The notes beneath the pieces were generated by a model. It ran no database searches, was not told where the DNA came from, and saw only the letters and a program-made list of their open reading frames with translations. Positions 34,861 to 42,149 of a stretch of 64,000 bases of DNA are shown here, one piece after another. The stretch's first letter is position 1; every line of letters starts with the position of its first letter. A program made the translations under genes and the position numbers. The DNA is from CAYRGQ01 sp964444885 (GTDB lineage: Bacteria; Bacteroidota; Bacteroidia; Sphingobacteriales; Sphingobacteriaceae). The DNA lies in the NCBI GenBank assembly GCA_964444885.1, contig CAYUIZ010000001.1, positions 1 to 64,000 on the forward strand. The letters are read 5' to 3'.

Positions 34861-34868
34861 CAAATATA
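34861..34868 (-). promoter_or_regulatory. Probable -7 box of coaA
   Basis: TATATTTG on the minus strand is a full TAnnTTTG match, 35 nt before the coaA ATG. No TTG is found at the usual -33 distance (a T-run is there instead). Confidence 0.45.
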
Positions 34869-34996
34869 CTAGCTTCGGCTAAAAAGAAGGCTTCCTGCCC
34901 GATTTTTTGCTAGCTGGGATAGGAGGGCGGTCAAAATCGGCTCGCCGGTACCTTGCCCTACGCCGGCTATGCGGCAACGCCTTGCCCGGTTTTCCG

Positions 34997-35380
34997 TTAG
35001 TCCTCGCTGTTGGCGAGTCCGCAAATGATAAGTTTGCCCGTAGCCGGGTTGGTGGCCAGCGGGATGTTGTATAAGTCGCTGATCCGCATGAGCATCTGGA
35101 TGTCCGGTTCGTGGGGGTGCTTGCCCAGAGGATCGCGGAAGAAGACGATGGCGTCGAGCTTGCCCTCGGCAGCCATGGCGGCGATCTGGGCGTCCCCGCC
35201 CCGCGGGCCGCTCAGCTTAAGTTCGACTTCGAGACCGGTTTGCTGGACGTACGCGCCCGTCGTGCCGGTGGCCACCAGCTTGGCGGTGCGCAGTTGGTCG
35301 AGGTGGTCTTTGATGAAAGCGACCATTTCGGGTTTTTTGCCGTCGTGGGCGATAATCGCAATGGTTTTAAGGCGTGTCAT
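34997..35380 (-). CDS. mgsA: Methylglyoxal synthase
   Basis: Converts dihydroxyacetone phosphate to methylglyoxal and phosphate, a bypass used when phosphate is short or sugar phosphates accumulate. The 127-residue protein is the whole MGS domain. By alignment with the E. coli enzyme (His19, Asp71, Asp91, His98, Asp101) the counterparts are His12 (AHDGKK), Asp63 (GGDAQ), Asp83 (FFRDPL), His90 and Asp93, with the last three at identical spacing. The family signature VATGTTG and SGPRGGD is present. It overlaps the patatin-like lipase gene by 14 bp, so they are co-transcribed. Confidence 0.93.
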   Translation of the reverse strand: MTRLKTIAIIAHDGKKPEMVAFIKDHLDQLRTAKLVATGTTGAYVQQTGLEVELKLSGPRGGDAQIAAMAAEGKLDAIVFFRDPLGKHPHEPDIQMLMRISDLYNIPLATNPATGKLIICGLANSED

Positions 35381-36458
35381 TATTGTTGTTATGTGTTTTA
35401 GGTGCTTTGGACAGAAAGCTCCAAGGGCTTCGGGCCTGCTGGCCTTCCCGCTTTTTTTCCTTCAGGAGCCATGCGACCAGCTCATCGAGTTTGTCGTTAT
35501 TCAGGCTCACCATGCGGTCGCCAAGGGCCACGAGCTTTTTAATATTGGCGGGCGAGGCGGCGTCCAGCCCTTGGTTGACGCTGTGTAGGTCGCTCGGCTC
35601 GATCCGGATGTACTGGTGCGATTTGCGGACGGATTCATACAGTCGCTTGAGGAAAAAGTCGCTGCTCTCGGCCGCGCCGCTCATCATGATGTCGACCAAT
35701 GCCGGTCCGATGGAAATGGCCTTCTTTTTCTTGAAATATTCGTAGTCGTATGCTTTGCGCGAGCGCCCGGTGCCCAAGGATATAAGGGTAATGTCGTCTA
35801 CACGTGTTTCGTTGAATGCCTTGGTGACTTCGACCAGCGCGCTCATGGAAGGGTTGGGTGCGAACACCCCGCCGTCCAATAGGGGATAGCGTGTGCCTGC
35901 CAGGGAATAGACCTCGGCCACGCTGAGGTAAGTAGGTGCGGCGGCGGTAGCCCGGCATACGTCGCGCACATGGAAATCCCGGACATCGCCTCGCGTGATG
36001 GCGTTTTGCTGGCGAAAGAAATGCGTCTTCCTTAGCTCGATGTTATAGGCGGGGATGATGCACGGCTTGATCAGTTCGCTGAGTTTCGTGTCCTCAAAGT
36101 AATCGTGGAGGACATTTTCGAGCGTTGCGGCATTATACCGTTCGCTGACCAGCCCAAAACTCGCCAGCAGCCGGCGAAAGCGGCTGCTTTTGAAGATGTC
36201 GCTCCCATGGGCGAGGTATAAATTGAGCGCTTCTTCGGCGGTAAACCGCGGCCGGGTCGGGTTTGCCTTGTCGGGACAGAGCAGCAGGGAGATGAGGATG
36301 CCGCCGGTGCTGGTGCCTGCGAAGAAATCGAAATAGTCGGCGATAGCCGCCTGCGGGTCGCCACTTTCGCGCTTGAGCTTGCGCTCCAGCGCTGCGAGTG
36401 CCATGCCGGGGATGATGCCCCTGATGCCGCCACCGTCTATCGAAAGGATTTTCTTCAT
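35367..36458 (-). CDS. Patatin-like phospholipase / acyl hydrolase
   Basis: A 363-residue lipid acyl hydrolase of the patatin fold. The oxyanion motif SIDGGGIRG is at residues 6-14, the nucleophile elbow GTSTG gives Ser50, and the second catalytic residue is in DGG (Asp195). The catalytic dyad is complete and the protein has no signal peptide, so it acts in the cytoplasm on membrane lipids. I start at 36458 (MKKILS), where the motif begins normally; an in-frame ATG at 36497 adds 13 residues of no known value. Overlap with mgsA makes a two-gene unit. Patatins serve as effectors in CBASS defence, but no cyclase or other defence gene is near. Confidence 0.9.
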   Translation of the reverse strand: MKKILSIDGGGIRGIIPGMALAALERKLKRESGDPQAAIADYFDFFAGTSTGGILISLLLCPDKANPTRPRFTAEEALNLYLAHGSDIFKSSRFRRLLASFGLVSERYNAATLENVLHDYFEDTKLSELIKPCIIPAYNIELRKTHFFRQQNAITRGDVRDFHVRDVCRATAAAPTYLSVAEVYSLAGTRYPLLDGGVFAPNPSMSALVEVTKAFNETRVDDITLISLGTGRSRKAYDYEYFKKKKAISIGPALVDIMMSGAAESSDFFLKRLYESVRKSHQYIRIEPSDLHSVNQGLDAASPANIKKLVALGDRMVSLNNDKLDELVAWLLKEKKREGQQARSPWSFLSKAPKTHNNNNDTP

Positions 36459-36569
36459 GGTTGTGCGGTAAAAATAGAACTTTTTTATGAATGGCATTGG
36501 TAGGGGGCGTTAAATAAACGGTGCCCTGCCTGATGTGGCCCGTAGATCCGAATTAAACCCACCGATATG

Positions 36570-36599
36570 TTGGCTACTCGTGAATTATTCCTATTTTTG
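36570..36599 (+). promoter_or_regulatory. Promoter of purL
   Basis: TTG (36570-36572), 19 nt, TATTTTTG (36592-36599), a full consensus match. Transcription from about 36605 places the translation start downstream, supporting the TTG at 36639. Confidence 0.65.
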
Positions 36600-36638
36600 C
36601 GCACGTACATTACCTTTCATTTTTTTAACGCTTTGCAA

Positions 36639-38861
36639 TTGAAAACACAGGATTTAACCACCGTAGAGACCGCCAAGGAGCTTGGCTTGTTGGCCGAAGA
36701 GTTCGACCGCATTCAGGAAATTCTGGGCCGCGTGCCCAATTTCACGGAGTTGTCTATTTTCTCGGTGATGTGGAGCGAGCACTGCTCCTATAAAAACTCC
36801 ATCGTGTGGTTAAAAACCCTTCCCAAGGAAGGGCCGCATATGCTGGCCGCGGCTGGCGAGGAGAACGCTGGCTTGGTCGATATCGGCGATGGCCTAGGCT
36901 GTGCCTTTAAAATTGAGTCGCACAACCACCCCTCGGCCCTGGAGCCGTACCAAGGCGCGGCAACGGGCGTTGGCGGTATCAACCGGGATATTTTCACCAT
37001 GGGCGCACGCCCGATCGCACAGCTCAATTCCTTACGGTTTGGCGATATCAACCATCCCCGCACCCAATGGCTTATTAAAGGCGTGGTCAAGGGAATTGGC
37101 GACTATGGCAATGCCTTCGGGATTCCCACGGTGGGTGGTGAGGTGTTTTTTGACGATTGCTATCAAGTCAATCCGTTGGTAAACGCGATGTCCGCTGGTA
37201 TTGTTAAGGCAGGAGAAACCGTATCGGCTACGTCCTACGGCGTCGGCAACCCGGTTTACATCGTGGGCTCGGCCACGGGCAAGGACGGCATCCATGGCGC
37301 GGCTTTTGCGTCAAAGGACATTACGGAAGATTCCATCAATGACTTGCCCGCCGTACAGGTGGGTGATCCTTTCCAAGAGAAACTCCTGTTGGAAGCTACC
37401 TTGGAAGTTATCCAAACAGGAGCGGTCGTCGGCATGCAGGACATGGGTGCCGCCGGCATCATCTGTTCCAACTCGGAAATGTCGGCCAAAGGCGAGCACG
37501 GCATGCGTATCGACTTAGATAAGGTGCCCACACGACAGCCCAATATGAAGCCGTACGAAATCCTGCTTTCTGAATCGCAGGAGCGGATGCTGATTGTGGT
37601 GGAGAAAGGCCGGGAGGCTGAGGTAGAGGCCGTATTTGAGAAATGGGACCTGAACTGTGCCATTATCGGTGAGGTGACGGATACCCAGCGGCTGGAATAC
37701 TACATGGGCGGCGAATTGGTCGCTGATGTGCCTGCAGATGATCTGGTGCTGGGCGGCGGCGCACCGGTATACCATCGCGAGTACAAAGAACCTGCTTATT
37801 TCCAAGCATACAAGAAATTCAATATCGCGGACGTGGAAGAGCCCGCCGACCTGCGCGAAGTGGGACGGCACTTGCTGTCGCATCCGAATATCGCCTCTAA
37901 ACGCTGGGTGACGCAGCAGTACGACTCCATGGTCGGTGTGGCCAACATGACGGCAAACCGTCCGAGTGATGCGGCAATCGTAGCGATCAAGGGCACGCAG
38001 AAAGCCATCGCACTGACCGTGGATTGCAACGCACGCTACGTCAATGCCGATCCGCAAGTGGGTTGTGCCATTGCGGTGGCCGAAGCCGCGCGCAACATTA
38101 CCTGCGCGGGTGGCGAGCCCTCGGCGATTACGAACTGCCTCAACTTTGGCAATCCTTACATTCCGGAAGTGTACTGGCAGTTCGTTCATGCCATCAAAGG
38201 GATGAGCGAAGCCTGCTTGAAGTTTGAAACGCCCGTGACGGGCGGCAACGTTAGCTTCTACAACCAGTCGAGCGATGGCGGATCGGTATTCCCGACACCG
38301 ACGATCGGGATGCTCGGCGTACTGGAAGACGCTTCGAATGTGATGACGCTCGACTTTAAGAACGAAGGGGATGTCATTTACCTCATTGGCGAGTCAAAAA
38401 ACGATATCGCATCGTCTGAATATTTGGTGTCTTACCATAAAATCAAGGAGTCGCCGGCACCTTATTTTGATCTGGAAAAGGAATATGACACGCATCAAAT
38501 CGTTAAGCAGCTGATTCGTGAGCGTTTGGTGGAGTCGGTGCACGACGTGTCAGACGGTGGTTTATATGTTGCCCTAGCCGAGTCGGCCATGGCAGGAAAG
38601 CGTGGTTTTGCGATCGATACGGACAGTGAAATCCGTAAGGATGCCTTCTTGTTTGGCGAAGCGCAGGGCCGGATCGTAGTCTCTGTGAAGCCCGAACAGC
38701 AAGAAGCGTTCGTGGAGTTGCTGGCGTCGTCCGATATCGAGTTTTCATTGCTTGGCGCGGTGACTAAGAACGGATTTGTCGTGGATGGTGAGACGTGGGA
38801 TGCCGTTGCCCAGGCAACCGAGGTTTACGAAAGTGTGTTGCCGAACCTATTAGGCGAATAG
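36639..38861 (+). CDS. purL: Phosphoribosylformylglycinamidine synthase subunit PurL (small form)
   Basis: The synthetase subunit that converts FGAR to FGAM in purine synthesis, working with PurQ and PurS (not in the window). Length with the TTG start is 740 residues, as for the small PurL. Motifs include FSVMWSEHCSYKNS, AFKIESHNHPSALEP, GAATGVGGINRDIFTMGARP, VGGEVFFDDCY and, in the second half, TGGNVSFYNQS. I use the TTG at 36639 because it lies behind a canonical promoter. The protein then begins KTQDLTTVETAKELGL, the normal family start; the ATG at 36567 lies upstream of that promoter's -7 box. A terminator follows the stop. Confidence 0.95.
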   Translation: MKTQDLTTVETAKELGLLAEEFDRIQEILGRVPNFTELSIFSVMWSEHCSYKNSIVWLKTLPKEGPHMLAAAGEENAGLVDIGDGLGCAFKIESHNHPSALEPYQGAATGVGGINRDIFTMGARPIAQLNSLRFGDINHPRTQWLIKGVVKGIGDYGNAFGIPTVGGEVFFDDCYQVNPLVNAMSAGIVKAGETVSATSYGVGNPVYIVGSATGKDGIHGAAFASKDITEDSINDLPAVQVGDPFQEKLLLEATLEVIQTGAVVGMQDMGAAGIICSNSEMSAKGEHGMRIDLDKVPTRQPNMKPYEILLSESQERMLIVVEKGREAEVEAVFEKWDLNCAIIGEVTDTQRLEYYMGGELVADVPADDLVLGGGAPVYHREYKEPAYFQAYKKFNIADVEEPADLREVGRHLLSHPNIASKRWVTQQYDSMVGVANMTANRPSDAAIVAIKGTQKAIALTVDCNARYVNADPQVGCAIAVAEAARNITCAGGEPSAITNCLNFGNPYIPEVYWQFVHAIKGMSEACLKFETPVTGGNVSFYNQSSDGGSVFPTPTIGMLGVLEDASNVMTLDFKNEGDVIYLIGESKNDIASSEYLVSYHKIKESPAPYFDLEKEYDTHQIVKQLIRERLVESVHDVSDGGLYVALAESAMAGKRGFAIDTDSEIRKDAFLFGEAQGRIVVSVKPEQQEAFVELLASSDIEFSLLGAVTKNGFVVDGETWDAVAQATEVYESVLPNLLGE

Positions 38862-38906
38862 CGAACGCTACTACACGGCGGAAAATCGTTTTCCGTCACG
38901 GTATAT

Positions 38907-38938
38907 CCCGGAGAGAAGAAATTCTTTCCGGGTTTTTT
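38907..38938 (+). terminator. Rho-independent terminator of purL
   Basis: Arms CCCGGA and TCCGGG with an interior AGAA/TTCT match, followed by six T residues. A second small hairpin (GGAAAA/TTTTCC) precedes it. Confidence 0.75.
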
Positions 38939-39119
38939 GTTTTTATCCCTCCAGCTGTGCTTATCAGCAAATAGCGCTTAGCGCGAGTTTTCCTACCTGC
39001 CTGCACGCGGAAAACGCGTGCCTCGAAGAACCGACATCTTATCTGACGAAACTACTGGACAAAACATGAATGTGGCGTGAGTTAAACGTGACGAGAGTTG
39101 CAAACTCGTGCCGAAGGAG

Positions 39120-39180
39120 AAAAATCAACGAAAAATGTTGATTGTTGTTGTTTTGTTCTGATTTTTCGTTGATTTTTTTT
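39120..39180 (+). terminator. Perfect 17-bp inverted repeat with T-run
   Basis: Left arm 39120-39136, right arm 39161-39177, loop 24 nt; the right arm runs into eight T residues up to 39180. The A/T-rich arms would form a hairpin in either strand, and the left arm is preceded by GGAGA. It may be a terminator or a structured leader element. Confidence 0.5.
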
Positions 39181-39306
39181 ATGGTTTTAGGTTTTGTTCT
39201 GTATTAATGGGTAATTATTTCAAAATTATTCAATTTATCGAGTATATTTTAATAATTGTAGATATCTATAATGGATTTTTGTTTTATAATATCGTATTAA
39301 ACTAAG

Positions 39307-39329
39307 TTTATGTAGTGTTTTTACATAAA
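39307..39329. promoter_or_regulatory. Dyad upstream of the ammonium transporter (possible operator)
   Basis: TTTATGTA and TACATAAA are perfect inverted copies separated by 7 nt, 125-147 bp before the ATG at 39454. A regulator-binding role is inference. Confidence 0.35.
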
Positions 39330-39453
39330 AATAGATGTTAAATTGAATTTTTTGAATAAAAAGTAGTGATTGTTTAAAATATTTATACACTTTTGTATTG
39401 AACATTGGTATAATTTCAATTTTTAAACTCATTTTCAACCAAAAATTCATTTT

Positions 39454-40764
39454 ATGGAAACAAAAAAATCAATCTTGCCTTTTTTGCTGCTGCTATCCGT
39501 CGCATTTCTGGCATTTTTCTTCCCATCGTTGCCCAGTGGCGAAGAAACAGAAATCGACGGGGCAGACGTTGCCTGGATGCTTGCCGCGACAGCCTTGGTG
39601 TTAATCATGACGCCGGGGCTGGCTTTTTTTTACGGTGGCATGGTCAAAAAGAAGAACGTCATCTCAACGATGTTCCAAAGCTTTATTTGTATGGCCGTGG
39701 TTGCGGTCATGTGGGTGGTGTTCGGTTTTAGTCTCGTCTTTGGCGAGTCTGTCGGCGGCATTATCGGCAATCCCGCCACCTTCTTTATGTTTGAAGGTGT
39801 GGTAGGGGGACCCAACTGGGAGGGGGCGCCGACGATTCCTTTCGCTTTGTTCGCGATGTACCAGCTCAAGTTTGCGATCATCACGCCGGCACTGATCACA
39901 GGTGCTTTCGCTGAGCGGATCCGGTTTAAGTCGTACATCCTGTTCATCGTGTTGTTTTTCATCTTTATTTACGCGCCTTTGGCCCACGCCACCTGGCATC
40001 CTGACGGCGTATTGGCCGGGATGGGCGTGTTAGACTTCGCGGGCGGTACGGTCGTGCACATGTCGGCCGGCGTTACGGCTTTGGCATCGGCGCTGTATCT
40101 CAAACGCGGTAACGACGCCAGCGGATCAAACCCGGCGCGGGTAACCTATGTCATCCTGGGTACAGGTTTGCTATGGTTCGGTTGGTTTGGATTCAACGCG
40201 GGCTCGGCGTTCGGCGCTAACGGCCTAGCGGCATCGGCCCTGGCTACCACGAGTACGGCATCCGGTGCCGCGGCGCTGGCCTGGATTTTCTTCGACGCGG
40301 CACGCGGCAAGAAGCCCACCGCCGTGGGCGTGTGTATCGGCGTAGTCGTCGGCTTGGTGGCCATTACACCCGCTGCCGGATTCGTTACCGTTAGCCATTC
40401 CCTCATTATCGGCGTCGTGGCGGCCATTATCAGCCGGCTCGTTGTCGAGTGGCGGACGCGTTCAGGTGTGGATGATACGCTTGACGTATTTCCTAGCCAT
40501 GGTGTAGGCGGGATGGTCGGTATGGTGCTGACAGGCGTATTTGCAACGCATACGATCAATGACGCAGTGGCTACGGATGGGCTGTTTTTCGGTGAAACGG
40601 GTTTGTTTGTTGCTCATATAATCGGCTTGGTAGGCGCGGTAGCCTTCACCTTCCTGATGGCACTAGCCCTGCTTAAACTAACCGACTTGGTCATCCGGTT
40701 GCGGGTGACGCCCGACGAGGAGGAGCGTGGTTTGGATATCACCCAACACGGCGAGACCCTCTAG
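39454..40764 (+). CDS. amtB: Ammonium transporter, Amt/MEP/Rh family
   Basis: A 436-residue inner-membrane channel for ammonium/ammonia uptake. After an N-terminal hydrophobic signal-like segment (about 1-25) come 11 membrane helices. Motifs include TPGLAFFYGGMVKKKNV, the conserved Asp-Phe-Ala-Gly-Gly (DFAGGTVVHMSAGVTALA, with one pore His), WFGWFGFNAGSA and the second twin-His region FPSHGVGGMVGMVLTGVF. The short cytoplasmic tail (LRVTPDEEERGLDITQHGE) has the Asp/Glu motif that meets PII proteins. No glnK gene is adjacent, unlike the usual order, and a porin gene follows by 127 bp. Very AT-rich upstream DNA suggests nitrogen control. Confidence 0.95.
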   Translation: METKKSILPFLLLLSVAFLAFFFPSLPSGEETEIDGADVAWMLAATALVLIMTPGLAFFYGGMVKKKNVISTMFQSFICMAVVAVMWVVFGFSLVFGESVGGIIGNPATFFMFEGVVGGPNWEGAPTIPFALFAMYQLKFAIITPALITGAFAERIRFKSYILFIVLFFIFIYAPLAHATWHPDGVLAGMGVLDFAGGTVVHMSAGVTALASALYLKRGNDASGSNPARVTYVILGTGLLWFGWFGFNAGSAFGANGLAASALATTSTASGAAALAWIFFDAARGKKPTAVGVCIGVVVGLVAITPAAGFVTVSHSLIIGVVAAIISRLVVEWRTRSGVDDTLDVFPSHGVGGMVGMVLTGVFATHTINDAVATDGLFFGETGLFVAHIIGLVGAVAFTFLMALALLKLTDLVIRLRVTPDEEERGLDITQHGETL

Positions 40765-40891
40765 TGAACAGTTTTATAGGTTGGGCGGGAGTAGCGCTGG
40801 CGCAATCGCCTGCACTACCCCGAACGCAACCCATGTTTAACCGCTTTGGTTAAGTAGGTCTGGAAAACTACGCTTAACGCAAAGCCAACTA
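40765..40891 (+). other. Hairpins between the ammonium transporter and porin genes
   Basis: TTAACC/GGTTAA with a 5-nt loop lies at 40837-40853, and a longer stem with GGGAGTAG and CTACCCC arms at about 40786-40822. Neither has a T-run, so they could be processing or attenuation elements between two co-oriented genes. Confidence 0.35.
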
Positions 40892-41929
40892 ATGAATACA
40901 AAGATGAAAAATTTTTTTGTGCTGGGAAGCCTCTTGTTGTTGGGCGCCCCAGCGATGGGACAGGATTTGGGCTTGTCGATTTCGGGATCGGTCGATGCCT
41001 ATTATAAATACGGCCTTTCCGGATACCGGGACGAAAGCGGGATGAGCAACATCCGTACGGCATTTGCCAACGAACAGAATTCCGTTTCCCTGGGTATGAT
41101 CAACCTAATTGTGGGGAAAACGGTGGGGAAAGCTTCTTTTGTCGGCGATGTATCCTTCGGTCCGCGCGGCCAGTACCAGTCCCTGCTGAACGGGGATGAC
41201 GGCAACTCGTTCAATATACAGAACCTGTATATGAACTACGCATTTTCCGAAAAGTTCTCGATGACGGCGGGTTTTATGGGTACGTTTATCGGGTATGAGG
41301 TCATCTCGCCCGTCAGCAACTTCCATTATTCAACGTCCTACCTGTTTTCGGCAGGTCCGTTTCAGAATGCCGGCATCAAGGCGACCTACGCGTTTTCGGA
41401 TCGGGTGTCGCTGATGGCAGGTTTATTTAACGACTGGAATGCGTACCAGGATTTTGACGGCGTGTCGGATTTCGGCGCACAGCTGGCGGTATCGCCGGTA
41501 GACGGCTGGGATGCGTATGTCAATTTCCTGACGGGCTCGACGGGTACGATCGTGGATTTAACCACGGCATACCAAGTGTCGGACGCGGTTAAAGTCGGGC
41601 TAAACGCAGCTGATTTCTCGGACGCCGGGTCTGACGAAGGCGGCTATGCAGGCGGTGCGCTGTACCTCGAGTACGGCTTCTCCGACCGCCTTGCATTCGG
41701 GGCAAGAGGTGAGTATTACGCGGAAAAGGAAGCAGGTTGGGCTTTCGTGGAGGGCGGCGAGTCCGTTGTGGGCGTCACGATATCGGCGCATACCAAGGCC
41801 GGGCCCCTTACCGTAATTCCCGAATTCCGGATCGATAACGGGTCGCAGCCCATGTTTTTCAAAAATATGGATCTGGGTACGACGAAAAGCACGTCGCAAT
41901 TTTCACTAGCGCTCGTCTACGCTTTCTAA
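40892..41929 (+). CDS. Outer-membrane porin-like beta-barrel (BBP2/OprB-like)
   Basis: A 345-residue protein with a signal peptide (about 1-24, ending Met-Gly-Gln) and then a regular outer-membrane barrel: early SGSVDAYYKYGL, the family-like FGPRGQYQSL, NIQNLYMNYAFSEKFSMTAG and repeated strand/turn units to the end FSLALVYAF. This resembles the putative outer-membrane beta-barrel (BBP2) family. Its position just after the ammonium transporter, as in many Bacteroidota, suggests it lets ammonium or a nitrogen compound pass the outer membrane. It is followed by a strong terminator. Confidence 0.78.
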   Translation: MNTKMKNFFVLGSLLLLGAPAMGQDLGLSISGSVDAYYKYGLSGYRDESGMSNIRTAFANEQNSVSLGMINLIVGKTVGKASFVGDVSFGPRGQYQSLLNGDDGNSFNIQNLYMNYAFSEKFSMTAGFMGTFIGYEVISPVSNFHYSTSYLFSAGPFQNAGIKATYAFSDRVSLMAGLFNDWNAYQDFDGVSDFGAQLAVSPVDGWDAYVNFLTGSTGTIVDLTTAYQVSDAVKVGLNAADFSDAGSDEGGYAGGALYLEYGFSDRLAFGARGEYYAEKEAGWAFVEGGESVVGVTISAHTKAGPLTVIPEFRIDNGSQPMFFKNMDLGTTKSTSQFSLALVYAF

Positions 41930-41958
41930 GCGGAGCCTAAAGCTGTCTGCTCTATTTC

Positions 41959-42002
41959 GAAAGCACCGAACAGGACCATCGCCTGTTCGGTGCTTTCTTT
42001 TC
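41959..42002 (+). terminator. Strong terminator after the porin gene
   Basis: Arms GAAAGCACCGAACAGG and CCTGTTCGGTGCTTTC form a 16-bp perfect stem with a 7-nt loop, followed by T-rich sequence. Confidence 0.9.
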
Positions 42003-42149
42003 GTTCGTGCGGTGGGCCCCACCGCTTTGTCAGCCCCAGTCGAAATATTTCTGCCATCCTGTCGCATTCCGGGCCAATGGAACATTTGTTGGTCAGGAGA
42101 TCATGGATAATAAATACTACTAAAAACACATTAAATAAACCAGATAGCT

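Larger units (their letters stand above)
38939..39453. other. Long intergenic region with AT-rich upstream zone of the ammonium transporter
   Basis: No gene is visible. The first 180 bp have normal composition. Bases 39120-39136 (AAAAATCAACGAAAAAT) and 39161-39177 form a perfect 17-bp inverted repeat around a 24-nt loop, ending in a T-run. From about 39181 to 39453 the sequence is strikingly AT-rich and holds a palindrome TAGATATCTA (about 39260-39269) and the dyad TTTATGTA-N7-TACATAAA at 39307-39329. These look like control elements of the ammonium transporter. No sigma-54 -24/-12 pair is evident. Confidence 0.5.

Noticed and set aside
35367..36458. Patatin-like lipase as a CBASS or other anti-phage effector
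   Set aside because: No nucleotide cyclase, Cap2/Cap3 or other defence gene is adjacent; it is coupled to mgsA instead.
39393..39418. Consensus housekeeping promoter directly before the ammonium transporter
   Set aside because: TTG and TAATTTCA are present but only 15 nt apart and the -7 element is imperfect; in such AT-rich DNA partial matches are expected by chance.
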